Source: Quisquiliibacterium transsilvanicum
GTDB lineage: Bacteria > Pseudomonadota > Gammaproteobacteria > Burkholderiales > Burkholderiaceae_E
NCBI RefSeq assembly: GCF_014202215.1
Contig: NZ_JACHGB010000001.1
Location: forward strand, 248,001 to 312,000
DNA: 64,000 bases
Direction: 5' to 3'
Shown: piece by piece, positions 36,315-45,180 of the stretch
How positions within the stretch are numbered: the first letter of the stretch is position 1
Layout: each line of letters opens with the position of its first letter
Translations under genes and position numbers: made by a program
The notes under the pieces: generated by a model
Told to the model about the DNA's origin: nothing
What the model saw: only the letters and a program-made list of their open reading frames with translations
Database searches by the model: none

Positions 36315-38240
36315 ATGGGTGCAATGAAGGAAACACTGGGATTCCAGACCGAGGTCAGCCAGCTGCTGCAGCTGATGATCCACTCGCTCTACAGCAATCG
36401 CGAGATCTTCCTGCGCGAGCTGGTCTCCAACGCATCGGACGCCTGCGACAAGCTGCGCTTCGAGGCGATCGACCAACCCGGGCTCTTCGAGGGCGATGCC
36501 GAGCTGGGCATCCGCATCGAGGTGGACCAGGCCGCGCGCACGATCACCATCTCCGACAACGGCATCGGGATGTCGCGCGACGAGGTGATCGCCAACCTGG
36601 GCACCATCGCTCGATCCGGCACCCGCGAGTTCTTCAGCAAGCTCTCCGGCGACCAGGCCAGGGACGCTCAGCTGATCGGCCAGTTCGGCGTGGGCTTCTA
36701 CTCTTCCTTCATCGTGGCCGACCGGGTCACGGTGCTCACCCGCCGCGCTGGCGCGCCCGCCGCCGAGGGGGTGCGCTGGGAGTCCGAAGGCACTGGCGAA
36801 TTCACCGTGGAGCAGCTGGAGCGTCCGGCCCGCGGTACCGAGGTCATCCTGCACCTGCGCCCGGCGGCCGAGGGCGAGGACGCAGCGTCGGCCGACGATC
36901 TGCTGTCGGCGTGGCGGCTGAAGTCCATCGTGCGCCGCTACTCCGACCACATCTCGCTGCCGATCCTGATGCGCAAGGAGCAGTGGAACCAGGAGAAGGG
37001 CGAGCAGGAGACGCTCGACGAGTGGGAGACGGTGAATCAGGCGAGCGCGCTGTGGGCGCGGCCGAAGTCCGAGATCACCGAGGAGCAGTACGCCGCCTTC
37101 TACCAGCACATCGCCCATGACGGCGGCGAGCCGCTGGCGTACACGCACAACCGCGTCGAAGGCCGCAGCGAGTACACGCAGCTGCTGTTCGTCCCGTCGA
37201 AGGCGCCCTTCGACCTCTACGACCGCCAGCATCGCCACGGCATCAAGCTCTATGTGCGCCGCGTGTTCATCATGGACGACGCCGAACAGCTGCTGCCGTC
37301 CTACCTGCGCTTCGTGCGCGGCGTGGTCGACTCCGCGGACCTGCCGCTGAACGTATCGCGCGAGATCCTCCAGGAGAGCCGCGACGTCAAGGCGATCCGC
37401 GAGGGCTGCACGCGCCGGGTGCTCGGCATGCTCGAGGACCTCGCCGAGAACCAGGCTGACAAGTACGCCACCTTCTGGAAGGAGTTCGGCCAGGTGCTCA
37501 AGGAGGGCCTCGGCGAGGACATGGGCAATGCCGAGCGCATCTCGAAGCTGCTGCGCTTCGCCTCCAGCGCCTCCGACGACGATGCGCAGTCGGTGTCGCT
37601 GGCCGACTACGCGGCGCGGATGAAGGAGGGGCAGGCCGCGATCTACTACGTGACCGGCGACACTCCGGCCGCGGCGCGCAACAGCCCGCATCTCGAGGTG
37701 TTCCGCAAGAAGGGCGTGGAAGTGCTGCTGCTGACCGACCGCGTCGACGAGTGGATGCTGTCCTTCCTGCACGAGTTCGACGGCAAGCCGCTGGTGTCGG
37801 TGGCGCGCGGCGGGCTGGACCTCGGCGCCCTCGAGGACGAGGCCGAGAAGGAGGAGGCCGCCCGGGTGGCCGACGAATTCAAGGACCTCGTGGAGCGGGT
37901 CAGGGGCGCGCTCGGCGACCGGGTCAAGGAGGTGCGCATCACCAGCCGGCTGACCGACTCGCCGGCCTGCCTGGTCTCGGACGAGGGCGACATCAGCGGC
38001 CATCTGGAGCGGATGCTGCGCCAGGCCGGCCACAAGGCGCCGGACCGCCGCCCCATCCTGGAGGTGAATCCCAGGCACCCGCTGGTGGCCCGCCTGCGGA
38101 CCGAGGAGACGCGCTTCGACGACTGGTCGCAGCTGCTGTTCGACCAGGCCCTGCTGGCCGAGGGCGGACAGCTGCAGGATGCGCCGGGCTTCGTGCGCCG
38201 GCTCAACGCGATGCTGCTCGCGATGTCCTCCGGGGCCTGA
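36315..38240 (+). CDS. htpG: Molecular chaperone HtpG (bacterial Hsp90)
   Basis: 641-aa cytosolic ATP-dependent chaperone. GHKL N-domain: [61 protein letters not shown]. Middle domain: [16 protein letters not shown] and [24 protein letters not shown] with the catalytic-loop Arg/Gln. C-terminal dimerisation region ends with [12 protein letters not shown] 36315 has GGATGAGG upstream; ATG 36324 ([11 protein letters not shown]) is an alternative that gives the more usual N-terminus. Heat-shock control is supported by its promoter. Confidence 0.95.
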   Translation: MGAMKETLGFQTEVSQLLQLMIHSLYSNREIFLRELVSNASDACDKLRFEAIDQPGLFEGDAELGIRIEVDQAARTITISDNGIGMSRDEVIANLGTIARSGTREFFSKLSGDQARDAQLIGQFGVGFYSSFIVADRVTVLTRRAGAPAAEGVRWESEGTGEFTVEQLERPARGTEVILHLRPAAEGEDAASADDLLSAWRLKSIVRRYSDHISLPILMRKEQWNQEKGEQETLDEWETVNQASALWARPKSEITEEQYAAFYQHIAHDGGEPLAYTHNRVEGRSEYTQLLFVPSKAPFDLYDRQHRHGIKLYVRRVFIMDDAEQLLPSYLRFVRGVVDSADLPLNVSREILQESRDVKAIREGCTRRVLGMLEDLAENQADKYATFWKEFGQVLKEGLGEDMGNAERISKLLRFASSASDDDAQSVSLADYAARMKEGQAAIYYVTGDTPAAARNSPHLEVFRKKGVEVLLLTDRVDEWMLSFLHEFDGKPLVSVARGGLDLGALEDEAEKEEAARVADEFKDLVERVRGALGDRVKEVRITSRLTDSPACLVSDEGDISGHLERMLRQAGHKAPDRRPILEVNPRHPLVARLRTEETRFDDWSQLLFDQALLAEGGQLQDAPGFVRRLNAMLLAMSSGA

Positions 38241-38253
38241 GGCCCCGGCGCGG

Positions 38254-38829
38254 GTGCGACCGATTCCTGGGCAGGCTCCGCGGCCGGAGGTGGGCGGCGC
38301 TGCGCTGCGCGGCTTCGGCCCGGTGCTCGACTCGGGCTGCGAGCTGCTGGTGCTGGGCAGCTTCCCGAGCGAGGCCTCGCTGGCGGCCGGCCACTACTAC
38401 GCGCATCCGCGCAACCAGTTCTGGCCAATCCTCGGCGAGGTGCTCGGCGAGCCGCTCTCCGGGCTGCCATTCGAAGAGCGCTACCGCAGGGTGCTGGCAC
38501 ACCGCGTGGGCATCTGGGACGTGCTGGGCGCCTGCCGCCGGCAGGGCAGCCTGGACGCCGACATCCGCGATGCCGCTGCCAACGACTTCGAGCTGCTCGC
38601 GCGTCTTGCGCCGGGGCTCGTTCGGGTGCTGTTCAACGGCCGCACCGCGGGCCGCTTCGAGCCGGCGTTTCGGCGCCAGGGCTACGAAACCGCCGTGCTC
38701 CCGTCCACCAGCCCGGCCTTCGCCGGCATGCGCTTCGAGGACAAGCTGCGCGCATGGCGCACCGCGCTGGAAGGCCCGGCGCAGGTTCCATGCGAGGATG
38801 CGCGCTTTCCGACCTTCCCGGAGTCCTGA
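38254..38829 (+). CDS. DNA-deoxyinosine (hypoxanthine) glycosylase, UDG superfamily
   Basis: About 191 aa. LLVLGSFPSEASLAAGHYYAHPRNQFWPILGEVLG is the active-site block of the TIGR04274 hypoxanthine-DNA glycosylase group (motif 1 GSFPS, catalytic Asn in RNQFWP), and LPSTSPAFAGMRFEDKLRAW is the C-terminal SPA motif. It excises deaminated adenine from DNA. The start is uncertain: in-frame GTG at 38254 (chosen) or GTG 38290; no clear Shine-Dalgarno. It follows htpG within 13 bp, so it may ride on the heat-shock transcript. Confidence 0.8.
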   Translation: MRPIPGQAPRPEVGGAALRGFGPVLDSGCELLVLGSFPSEASLAAGHYYAHPRNQFWPILGEVLGEPLSGLPFEERYRRVLAHRVGIWDVLGACRRQGSLDADIRDAAANDFELLARLAPGLVRVLFNGRTAGRFEPAFRRQGYETAVLPSTSPAFAGMRFEDKLRAWRTALEGPAQVPCEDARFPTFPES

Positions 38830-39603
38830 ATGAGCACCCGTTGTCGTGCGATTGCCGAGGCCCTTCCCATCACGCTGTCCGAGGCCGACGGTGCGCGCTA
38901 CCTGCACTTCGGCACTGAGTGGATCCAGGGGGCGATGGACGTGCGCCGCCCGGACCGGCTGCTGCTGGCCTATGTCGAGCAGATGATGGCCTGGCTGGTG
39001 TTCCTCGAGCCGCCTGCGCGCATCTTGCAGCTGGGGCTGGGCGCGGGGTCGCTGACGCGCTTCTGCCTGCGGCACTGCCCGGACTCCGAGATCACCGTGG
39101 TCGACAACAGCGTCGAAGTGATCGAGACCGCGCACCAGTGGTTCGCGCTGCCGCGCACGCATCCGCGCCTGAAGGTGGTCTGCCGAGATGCGCAGGACTT
39201 CCTCGAGCCCGCGGCCCGGCGTGGCCGCTACGGAGTCGTCCAGGTCGACGTCTACGACATGCACGCGCGCGGCCCGGCGATCGAGTCGGCGGACTTCTAC
39301 CGGCTGTGCGCCGAGGCGCTGTCGGATCCGGGGATCGCGGTATTCAACCTGTTCGGCGAGCATGCGTCGACCGAGCGCAACCTGCGCAGGATCCGCCGGG
39401 TGTTCGGCGACCGGGTGCTGGCGATGCCGGTCAGCGAAGCCGGCAACCTGGTGGTGCTCGGCTTCAAGGGGCCGCCGCTGGCGGTGGAATGGAAGGCGGT
39501 GGAGCGGCGCGCTGCGCGCCTGCGCAGCCGCCTGCGCCTGCCGGCGCCGCACTGGGTGGAAGCGCTGCGCCGCGACCGCGCGGCGCCGATGCTGGAGGTC
39601 TGA
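38830..39603 (+). CDS. Spermidine synthase-like SAM-fold protein
   Basis: 257 aa with a Rossmann methyltransferase fold: ARILQLGLGAGSLTRFCL (motif I), SEITVVDNSVEVIETAHQWF (motif II acidic Asp), RDAQDFL and YGVVQVDVYDMHARGPAIES. This is the polyamine aminopropyltransferase-like family common in betaproteobacteria, shorter than true SpeE (about 285) and lacking its N-terminal beta-domain, so actual polyamine synthesis is doubtful. It starts right after the glycosylase stop. Confidence 0.8.
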   Translation: MSTRCRAIAEALPITLSEADGARYLHFGTEWIQGAMDVRRPDRLLLAYVEQMMAWLVFLEPPARILQLGLGAGSLTRFCLRHCPDSEITVVDNSVEVIETAHQWFALPRTHPRLKVVCRDAQDFLEPAARRGRYGVVQVDVYDMHARGPAIESADFYRLCAEALSDPGIAVFNLFGEHASTERNLRRIRRVFGDRVLAMPVSEAGNLVVLGFKGPPLAVEWKAVERRAARLRSRLRLPAPHWVEALRRDRAAPMLEV

Positions 39604-39642
39604 AGCTGGAGGTCTGGAGCGCGCACTGCCCGCGCCGACGCG

Positions 39643-40818
39643 CTATTTCGCGAGCTCGCGCATCGCCCGCTCCAGCCCCTGCAGGGTGACCGGGTACATG
39701 CGGTTCTGCAGCACCTGCTTGATCACCGAGACCGACTGCCGATACTCCCAGACGCCTTCCGGCTCAGGGTTGAGCCAGGCGAACTTCGGGAAGCGCTCGA
39801 CCAGGCGGCGCAGCCAGATCGCGCCCGCCTCCTCGTTGTTGTACTCCACCGAACCGCCGGGCTGCAGGATCTCGTAGGGACTCATGGTCGCGTCGCCCAC
39901 GAAGATCAGCCGGTAGTCGGCGTTGTACTTGCGGATGATGTCCCAGGTGGCGAAGCGCTCGGCGTGGCGGCGCCGGTTGTTCTTCCACAGGTGGTCGTAG
40001 ACGCAGTTGTGGAAGTAGTAGAACTCCAGGTGCTTGAACTCGGTCTTGGCCGCCGAGAAGAACTCCTCGACCATCTTGATGTGGTCGTCCATCGTGCCGC
40101 CGACGTCGAGCAGCATCAGCACCTTGATCGTGTTGTGCCGTTCCGGGCGCATCTTGATGTCGAGGTAGCCCGCGTTGCGCGCGGTGTTCTCGATGGTGGA
40201 GTCGAGGTCCAGCTCGTCCTCGGCGCCTTCGCGCGCGAACTTGCGCAACCTGCGCAGCGCCACCTTGATGTTGCGGGTGCCGAGCTCGACCTGATCGTCG
40301 TAATCGCGGTAGGCGCGCTGCTCCCAGACCTTGACCGCAGTGCGGTTGCCCGACGAGGGGCCGCCGATGCGCACCCCTTCCGGATTGAAGCCGCCGTTGC
40401 CGAAGGGCGAAGTGCCGTTGGTGCCGATCCACTTGTTGCCGCCCTCGTGGCGCTTCTTCTGCTCCTCGAGCAGCTCCTTGAGCCGCTCCATCAGCTTCTC
40501 GAGCCCGCCCATGGCCTCGATCGCCGCCTTCTCCTCGGCAGTGAACTCGCGCTGCGTCAGCCGCTTGAGCCAGTCCATCGGAACGTCGAAGGCGTCGGTG
40601 GGCAGCTCGATGACGCCCTTGAAGTAGAGGCCGAAGGCCTTGTCGAACTTGTCGAAATTGCGCTCGTCCTTGACCAGCGCAGCACGCGACAGGAAGTAGA
40701 ACTCGTCGATCGACGGGCCGATCACGTGCTGCTTCATCGCCTCGAGCAGCATCAGGTATTCCTTGATGGATACCGAAAGCTTCGAGTTGCGCAGGTGGAG
40801 GAAGAAATCGATCAGCAT
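39643..40818 (-). CDS. VWA-domain protein, CoxE-like, with degenerate MIDAS
   Basis: 391 aa cytoplasmic. N-terminal helical part about 1-130 with a charged segment (EKLMERLKELLEEQKKRHEGGN), a Gly/Asn-rich linker, then a von Willebrand A domain about 215-380. The metal-site motif DxSxS reads DVGGTMDDH, so the first Ser is Gly and the second is Thr; downstream MIDAS Thr/Asp positions (VGDATMSPYE) remain. Such VWA proteins act with MoxR ATPases to insert metals or remodel enzymes. Last gene of a minus-strand operon moxR - GNAT - this, 11 bp after the acetyltransferase. GGAGACC precedes the ATG. Confidence 0.85.
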   Translation of the reverse strand: MLIDFFLHLRNSKLSVSIKEYLMLLEAMKQHVIGPSIDEFYFLSRAALVKDERNFDKFDKAFGLYFKGVIELPTDAFDVPMDWLKRLTQREFTAEEKAAIEAMGGLEKLMERLKELLEEQKKRHEGGNKWIGTNGTSPFGNGGFNPEGVRIGGPSSGNRTAVKVWEQRAYRDYDDQVELGTRNIKVALRRLRKFAREGAEDELDLDSTIENTARNAGYLDIKMRPERHNTIKVLMLLDVGGTMDDHIKMVEEFFSAAKTEFKHLEFYYFHNCVYDHLWKNNRRRHAERFATWDIIRKYNADYRLIFVGDATMSPYEILQPGGSVEYNNEEAGAIWLRRLVERFPKFAWLNPEPEGVWEYRQSVSVIKQVLQNRMYPVTLQGLERAMRELAK

Positions 40819-40829
40819 GTTGGGTCTCC

Positions 40830-41444
40830 TCAGGCCGCGGCGCCCTGGGCGCTTCGCGGCCGGCGCAGTTGCCATTCGAGGTTGGTGCGCACCGCGGGCC
40901 ACTCGGCCGCGATGACGCTGTAGACGGCGGTGTCGCGCAGCGAGCCGTCGGCCATCCGCGCGTGACTGCGCAGGATGCCGTCGAGCTTGGCGCCGAGCCG
41001 CTCGATGGCCTGGCGGCTGCGCCGGTTCATGAAGTGGGTCCGGAACTCCACCGCGATGCAGTCGAGCCGCTCGAACGCGTGCTGCAGCAGCATCAGCTTG
41101 CAGTTGGTGTTGAGCGGGGTGCGCTGCACGCTGGCGGCATACCAGGTGGAGCCGATCTCGACGCGGCGATGGGTCGAATCAACGTTCATGTAGGTGCTCA
41201 TGCCGACGAGGCGTCCGCTGGCGTTGTCACGCACAGAGAAGGGCAGCATGCTCCCCGCGCGTTGCAGGCCGAGCCTGCGCTCGATCTCGTCGCCCATGGC
41301 CTGCGGCCGGGGAACGTGCGTGAACCAGAGGGTCCAGAGCTCGCCGTCGGCGACTGCCGAGGCCAGCTCCGCCTCGTGCGCAGGCGACAGCGGCTCGAGC
41401 GTCGCATGCGCTCCGCGGAGCGTGACGGGCTCGAGCCAGCTCAT
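40830..41444 (-). CDS. GNAT family N-acetyltransferase (RimJ/L-like)
   Basis: 204 aa with the acetyltransferase_3 layout: LRGAHATLEPLSPAHEAEL, SGRLVGMSTYMNVDSTHRRVEIGSTWYAASVQRTPLNTNCKLMLLQHAFERL and FRTHFMNRRSRQAIERLGAKLDGILRSH. Acts on an amino or hydroxyl acceptor with acetyl-CoA, possibly a protein N-terminus. It is inserted between moxR and the VWA gene (19 bp and 11 bp gaps), which is unusual for that pair and suggests it belongs to the same process. Confidence 0.85.
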   Translation of the reverse strand: MSWLEPVTLRGAHATLEPLSPAHEAELASAVADGELWTLWFTHVPRPQAMGDEIERRLGLQRAGSMLPFSVRDNASGRLVGMSTYMNVDSTHRRVEIGSTWYAASVQRTPLNTNCKLMLLQHAFERLDCIAVEFRTHFMNRRSRQAIERLGAKLDGILRSHARMADGSLRDTAVYSVIAAEWPAVRTNLEWQLRRPRSAQGAAA

Positions 41445-41463
41445 GTCGCCACCGGGCCCGGGG

Positions 41464-42306
41464 TCAGCGGTTGTGCCGCGCCATGAAGATGAGCCGCTCG
41501 AACAGATGCACGTCCTGCTCGTTCTTGAGCAGCGCGCCGTGCAGCGGCGGGATCACCTGCTTGGCGTCCTGGGAGCGCAGCGCCTCGGGCGGGATGTCCT
41601 CGGCCATCAGCAGCTTGAGCCAATCGAGCAGCTCGGACGTGGACGGCTTCTTCTTCAGGCCCGGCATTTCGCGGATCTGGTAAAAGGCGTCCATCGCTTC
41701 CTTGAGCAGCTGCTGCTTGAGCTTCGGGTAGTGGACGTCGACGATCTGCTGCATCGTGTCCCGGTCCGGGAACTTGATGTAGTGGAAGAAGCAGCGGCGC
41801 AGGAATGCGTCGGGCAGTTCCTTCTCGTTGTTCGAGGTGATGATCACGACGGGGCGGTGCCGCGCGCGCACCATCTGGTGCGTCTCGTAGACGTAGAACT
41901 CCATCCGGTCGAGTTCGCGAAGCAGGTCGTTCGGGAACTCGATGTCGGCCTTGTCGATCTCGTCGATCAGCAGCACGTGCGGCTGCTCGGCATCGAAGGC
42001 CTGCCAGAGCACGCCCTTGACGATGTAGTTGTGGATGTCCTTGACGCGCTCCTCGCCGAGCTGCGAGTCGCGCAGGCGCGAGACCGCGTCGTATTCGTAC
42101 AGGCCCTGCTGCGCCTTGGTCGTGGACTTGATGTGCCACTGCAGCAGCGGCATGCCCAGGCCCTTGGCGACCTCCTCGGCCAGCATGGTCTTGCCGGTGC
42201 CGGGCTCGCCCTTGATGAGCAGCGGACGCTGCAGGGTCATCGCGGCGTTGACCGCGAGCTTGAGGTCGTCGGTTGCGACGTAACTGGAGGTGCCTTCGAA
42301 GCGCAT
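41464..42306 (-). CDS. MoxR-type AAA+ ATPase
   Basis: 280 aa. Walker A GEPGTGKTML, Walker B HVLLIDEIDKAD, sensor 1 ITSNNEKELPDAFLRRC with the arginine finger. The frame extends upstream but conserved sequence starts at ATG 42306 (MRFEGTSSYVATDDL). MoxR ATPases act as chaperones, usually with a VWA partner, which is two genes downstream here. A minus-strand TATACT at 42373-42378 gives a leader of about 65 nt. Divergent from two c-type cytochromes. Confidence 0.9.
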   Translation of the reverse strand: MRFEGTSSYVATDDLKLAVNAAMTLQRPLLIKGEPGTGKTMLAEEVAKGLGMPLLQWHIKSTTKAQQGLYEYDAVSRLRDSQLGEERVKDIHNYIVKGVLWQAFDAEQPHVLLIDEIDKADIEFPNDLLRELDRMEFYVYETHQMVRARHRPVVIITSNNEKELPDAFLRRCFFHYIKFPDRDTMQQIVDVHYPKLKQQLLKEAMDAFYQIREMPGLKKKPSTSELLDWLKLLMAEDIPPEALRSQDAKQVIPPLHGALLKNEQDVHLFERLIFMARHNR

Positions 42307-42536
42307 GTCGGATGGACCAGGGTTGGATTGCCGGGGAGCACGGGCCTTGGCGCCGTGTCTTGGTGTCGAAGCAGTATAAGGGAACGGAACGCGGGCCGTG
42401 CGCGAGTGGACGTCCATTTCCTGGCTCAAGTAGAATCGGCGTTTCTCATCAAAAACAAGCACTTCGCGCCAGTCTTCGCGGATGTCGGTCGACCGGCGGA
42501 GCGGGGGACGCAGCGATGCATCATTGCCAGGTGGAT
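42307..42536. promoter_or_regulatory. Divergent control region between moxR and the cytochrome c pair
   Basis: Holds a minus-strand TATACT (42373-42378) for moxR and a plus-strand TAGAAT (42431-42436) for the cytochromes, leaving a leader of about 95 nt for the latter. Neither has a good -35, so activators may be needed. No gene seen in this 230-bp stretch. Confidence 0.4.
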
Positions 42537-42848
42537 ATGTTCAAGAGAACGCTTCTGGCCGCGCTCGTCGCGGCCTCGCCCCTGATGGCCGCGGCCCAGG
42601 GCAACGCGGAGGCCGCGAAGACCAAGATCGCGATGTGCGTGGGCTGCCACGAGATCGCCGGCTACAAGGCGTCCTTCCCCAGCGTCTATTCGGTGCCGCG
42701 CATCGCCGGCCAGTCGGCCAGGTACATCGAGAGCGCGCTCCAGGCCTACCGCAAGGGCGACCGTAGCCATCCCACCATGCGTGGCATCGCCGCCGGCCTG
42801 TCCGACCAGGACATCGCCGATCTCGCCGCCTACTACGGAGCCCAGTGA
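42537..42848 (+). CDS. Class I c-type cytochrome, monoheme
   Basis: 103 aa. Signal peptide 1-20 (cleavage near AAAQ), one heme motif CVGCH and a distal Met in SHPTM. Short class I fold with C-terminal helix [13 protein letters not shown]. Periplasmic electron carrier. ATG has AGGTGG upstream; an in-frame GTG six bases earlier is possible. Coupled to the next cytochrome gene; the two resemble the halves of a cytochrome c4-type diheme protein as separate polypeptides. Confidence 0.88.
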   Translation: MFKRTLLAALVAASPLMAAAQGNAEAAKTKIAMCVGCHEIAGYKASFPSVYSVPRIAGQSARYIESALQAYRKGDRSHPTMRGIAAGLSDQDIADLAAYYGAQ

Positions 42849-43198
42849 ACATGGCCATTTCCCCGAGCATCCGTCTGCTGGGCGCGGCCGCGCTGGCCGC
42901 TGCACTGCTGCCTGCGCATGCGCTTGCCGCCGATATCGCCAAGGGCCGCGAGAAGGCCGATCAGGTCTGCGCAGCCTGTCACGGCAAGGACGGCAACACC
43001 CCGATCGACCCCACCTATCCCAGGCTCGCCGGCCAGTCCGCCGACTACCTGTTCCAGTCGCTGGTCGACTACAAGAACGAGTCGCGCAAGAACGCCATCA
43101 TGGGCGGGCAGGCCAAGTCGCTGACGCGCGCCGAGATGGCCGATCTCGCCGCGTTCTACGCAAGCCTTCCGGGCCAGCTGAAGTACAAGCCGAAGTGA
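42845..43198 (+). CDS. Class I c-type cytochrome, monoheme (second of pair)
   Basis: 117 aa with signal peptide ending ALAA, heme motif CAACH followed by [35 protein letters not shown] with distal Met, and [18 protein letters not shown], typical of the cytochrome c553/c4-half family. Start is GTG overlapping the preceding stop or ATG at 42851. A GGAG at 42837-42840 fits the GTG better in distance. Co-expressed with the upstream cytochrome; terminal oxidase or dehydrogenase partner not in the window. Confidence 0.88.
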   Translation: MNMAISPSIRLLGAAALAAALLPAHALAADIAKGREKADQVCAACHGKDGNTPIDPTYPRLAGQSADYLFQSLVDYKNESRKNAIMGGQAKSLTRAEMADLAAFYASLPGQLKYKPK

Positions 43199-43234
43199 GC
43201 CGGGCCCGCCGCGCGCGGGCTGCATCGCTGAGCC

Positions 43235-43261
43235 ACGGCCGGTCCTCGCGACCGGCCGTTT
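43235..43261 (+). terminator. Intrinsic terminator after the cytochrome pair
   Basis: 10-bp perfect stem ACGGCCGGTC/GACCGGCCGT (43235-43244 and 43250-43259), loop CTCGC, followed by TTTCAATT. Confidence 0.7.
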
Positions 43262-43340
43262 CAATTGGAGCGCCCATCGTCCATGGCCCGGCGTTCCGCT
43301 TTCGCTATCATCGCCGCTTCGATCAATCCGGAGCGCCCCC

Positions 43341-43838
43341 ATGCAAGCCACCACCGATCTCTGCGACGCCAACGAGAACCTGCTCGCCGACGGAAGCCTG
43401 CGCGTGCTGGCGCCGCTGTTCCAGTCCTGGGGCGCGAAGCCTGCGTTCGCCGGGCCGGTGAGTACGCTGCGCTGCTTCGAGGACAACAGCCTGGTTCGCA
43501 CCGCGCTCGAGGAGCCGGGCGAGGGCCGGGTGCTGGTGGTCGATGGAGGCGGCAGCCTGCGCTGCGCACTGCTGGGCGGCAACCTTGCGCAGCTCGCCGA
43601 CCGCAACGGCTGGGCGGGCGTGATCGTCAACGGCTGCGTGCGCGATGCCGACGAGATCGATGCCTGCGCGATCGGCATCCGTGCGCTCGCCGCCCACCCG
43701 CGCAAGAGCGACAAGCGCGGCATCGGCCAGCGCGACGTGGTGGTGGAGTTCGCCGGCAGCCGGATCGCCCCCGGCCACTGGTGCTATGCCGACCGCGACG
43801 GCGTGCTGGTCGCGGATCGGCCGCTGGCGCAGTCCTGA
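43341..43838 (+). CDS. RraA-like protein (RNase E activity regulator / HMG-oxaloacetate aldolase family)
   Basis: 165 aa. [61 protein letters not shown] is the RraA/HMG aldolase core, with GGxxRCALLGG and NGxVRD; the Arg and Asp there hold the divalent metal in aldolase members. Family members are either RraA, which binds and inhibits the RNase E scaffold, or 4-hydroxy-4-methyl-2-oxoglutarate aldolases. Both the short length and the presence of a long-tailed RNase E in this window are compatible with RraA, but activity is not decided by sequence. TATCAT at 43306 is a possible -10. Confidence 0.85.
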   Translation: MQATTDLCDANENLLADGSLRVLAPLFQSWGAKPAFAGPVSTLRCFEDNSLVRTALEEPGEGRVLVVDGGGSLRCALLGGNLAQLADRNGWAGVIVNGCVRDADEIDACAIGIRALAAHPRKSDKRGIGQRDVVVEFAGSRIAPGHWCYADRDGVLVADRPLAQS

Positions 43839-43908
43839 ACCGGGCGCCTGCCGGGCGCCGCCGCGGGCTCGGCACGCGCCTGGCTGCGCATGCAGCAGCC
43901 GACGGACT

Positions 43909-45180
43909 TCAGCACAGCCCGTCGAAGGCCAGGCAGTCCACCGTTTCGCCAGGGGCCACGTCGCCGCGGTCGTGCTCGAGCACCACGATGCAGTTGGCTT
44001 CCGACATCGAGCGCAGCACGCCCGAGCCCTGGCTGCCGGTGAGGCGCACCTCCATGCCGCCGCCTGGTGCCGCGCAGAGGATGCCGCGCTGGTACTCGGT
44101 GCGTCCGGGCCGCTTGCGGATTCCGTCGGGCGCGATGGCGCGCACCGTCGGCAGCCGGAGCGGCGCCGCGCCCATCATCCGCAGCAGCGCGTCGCGCGCG
44201 AAGAAGTAGAAGCTGATCATCACCGCCACCGGATTGCCGGGCAGGCCGAAGTAGGCGGCGTTGCCAATGCGTCCGAAGGCCAGCGGGCGGCCGGGGCGCA
44301 TCGCGATCTTCCAGAAGGCGACGTCGCCAAGGCGGCCCAGCACCTCGCGGGTGAAGTCGGCCTCGCCGACCGATACCCCGCCCGAGGAGACGATGGCGTC
44401 GGCGCTCGCGCTCGCGATGCGCATCGCATCTTCCAGCGCCTGCGGATCGTCACGGACCACGCCCAGGTCGATCGGGTCGACGCCGAGCCGGGTGAGCATG
44501 GCGTGGATCGTGTAGCGGTTGCTGTCGTAGACGTGGCCGGGCGGCAGCGCTTCGCCGATCGAGCGAAGCTCGTCGCCGGTGGAGAAGAAGGCGACCCGCA
44601 GGCGGCGCCTGACCGGCGCCTCTGCCACGCCGAGCGACGCGAGCACGCCGAGGTCTGCCGGCGACAGCCGCCGGCCCTGCAGCAGGGCGGGGCGGCCGGC
44701 GGCGTGATCCTCGCCGCGCAGCCGCCGGTGCTGGCCGGGTCGCTGGCCGGCGGGCACCGTCAGGCGGCCGTCCTGCGCGAGCGCGTGTTCCTGCGCGAGC
44801 ACGGTGTCGCAGCCCTCCGGCATCACTGCCCCGGTCATGATTCTTATCGCCTCGCCCCTGCCCACCGCGCCGCCGAACGGGCGGCCGGCGAAGGCGCTGC
44901 CGACGATCCGCAGCACGGTCCGGTCGCCGTCGGCCAGGTCGGCGGAACGGAAGGCGAATCCGTCCATCGCCGAATTGTCGTCTGCCGGCACGTCGATCGG
45001 AGAAAGCAGGTCGGTGGCGAGCACGCGGTCCAGCGCGCAGCGCAGCGGCACCCGCTCGATCGCCTCGACGGGCGAGACGAAGCGCTCGATCGCGCTGCGG
45101 GCCGAGGCGACCGGCAGCGCGTCGGGGTCGTAGTCGGAGAGGCAGCCGATCGCTGCGGCCAGCGTCGAGTCCTGGGTCAT
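43909..45180 (-). CDS. moeA: Molybdopterin molybdenumtransferase
   Basis: 423 aa; inserts molybdate into adenylated molybdopterin. ADDNSAMDGFAFRSADL, GRGEAIRIMTGAVMPEGCDTV, FFSTGDEL, IVSSGGVSVGEADF and GLPGNPVAVMISF are classic MoeA motifs. The stretch QRPGQHRRLRGEDHAAG is the family's NVR-E-like block. The ATG overlaps the mobA stop (ATGA), so translation is coupled. Last gene of the moaA-fdhD-mobA-moeA run. Confidence 0.93.
   Translation of the reverse strand: MTQDSTLAAAIGCLSDYDPDALPVASARSAIERFVSPVEAIERVPLRCALDRVLATDLLSPIDVPADDNSAMDGFAFRSADLADGDRTVLRIVGSAFAGRPFGGAVGRGEAIRIMTGAVMPEGCDTVLAQEHALAQDGRLTVPAGQRPGQHRRLRGEDHAAGRPALLQGRRLSPADLGVLASLGVAEAPVRRRLRVAFFSTGDELRSIGEALPPGHVYDSNRYTIHAMLTRLGVDPIDLGVVRDDPQALEDAMRIASASADAIVSSGGVSVGEADFTREVLGRLGDVAFWKIAMRPGRPLAFGRIGNAAYFGLPGNPVAVMISFYFFARDALLRMMGAAPLRLPTVRAIAPDGIRKRPGRTEYQRGILCAAPGGGMEVRLTGSQGSGVLRSMSEANCIVVLEHDRGDVAPGETVDCLAFDGLC

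Noticed and set aside
34827-38078. 1083-codon open frame on the minus strand over the MFS gene and htpG
   Set aside because: It runs antisense through htpG and out of frame through the MFS gene; composition is His/Arg/Gly-rich and domain-less, a product of high GC where stop codons are rare.
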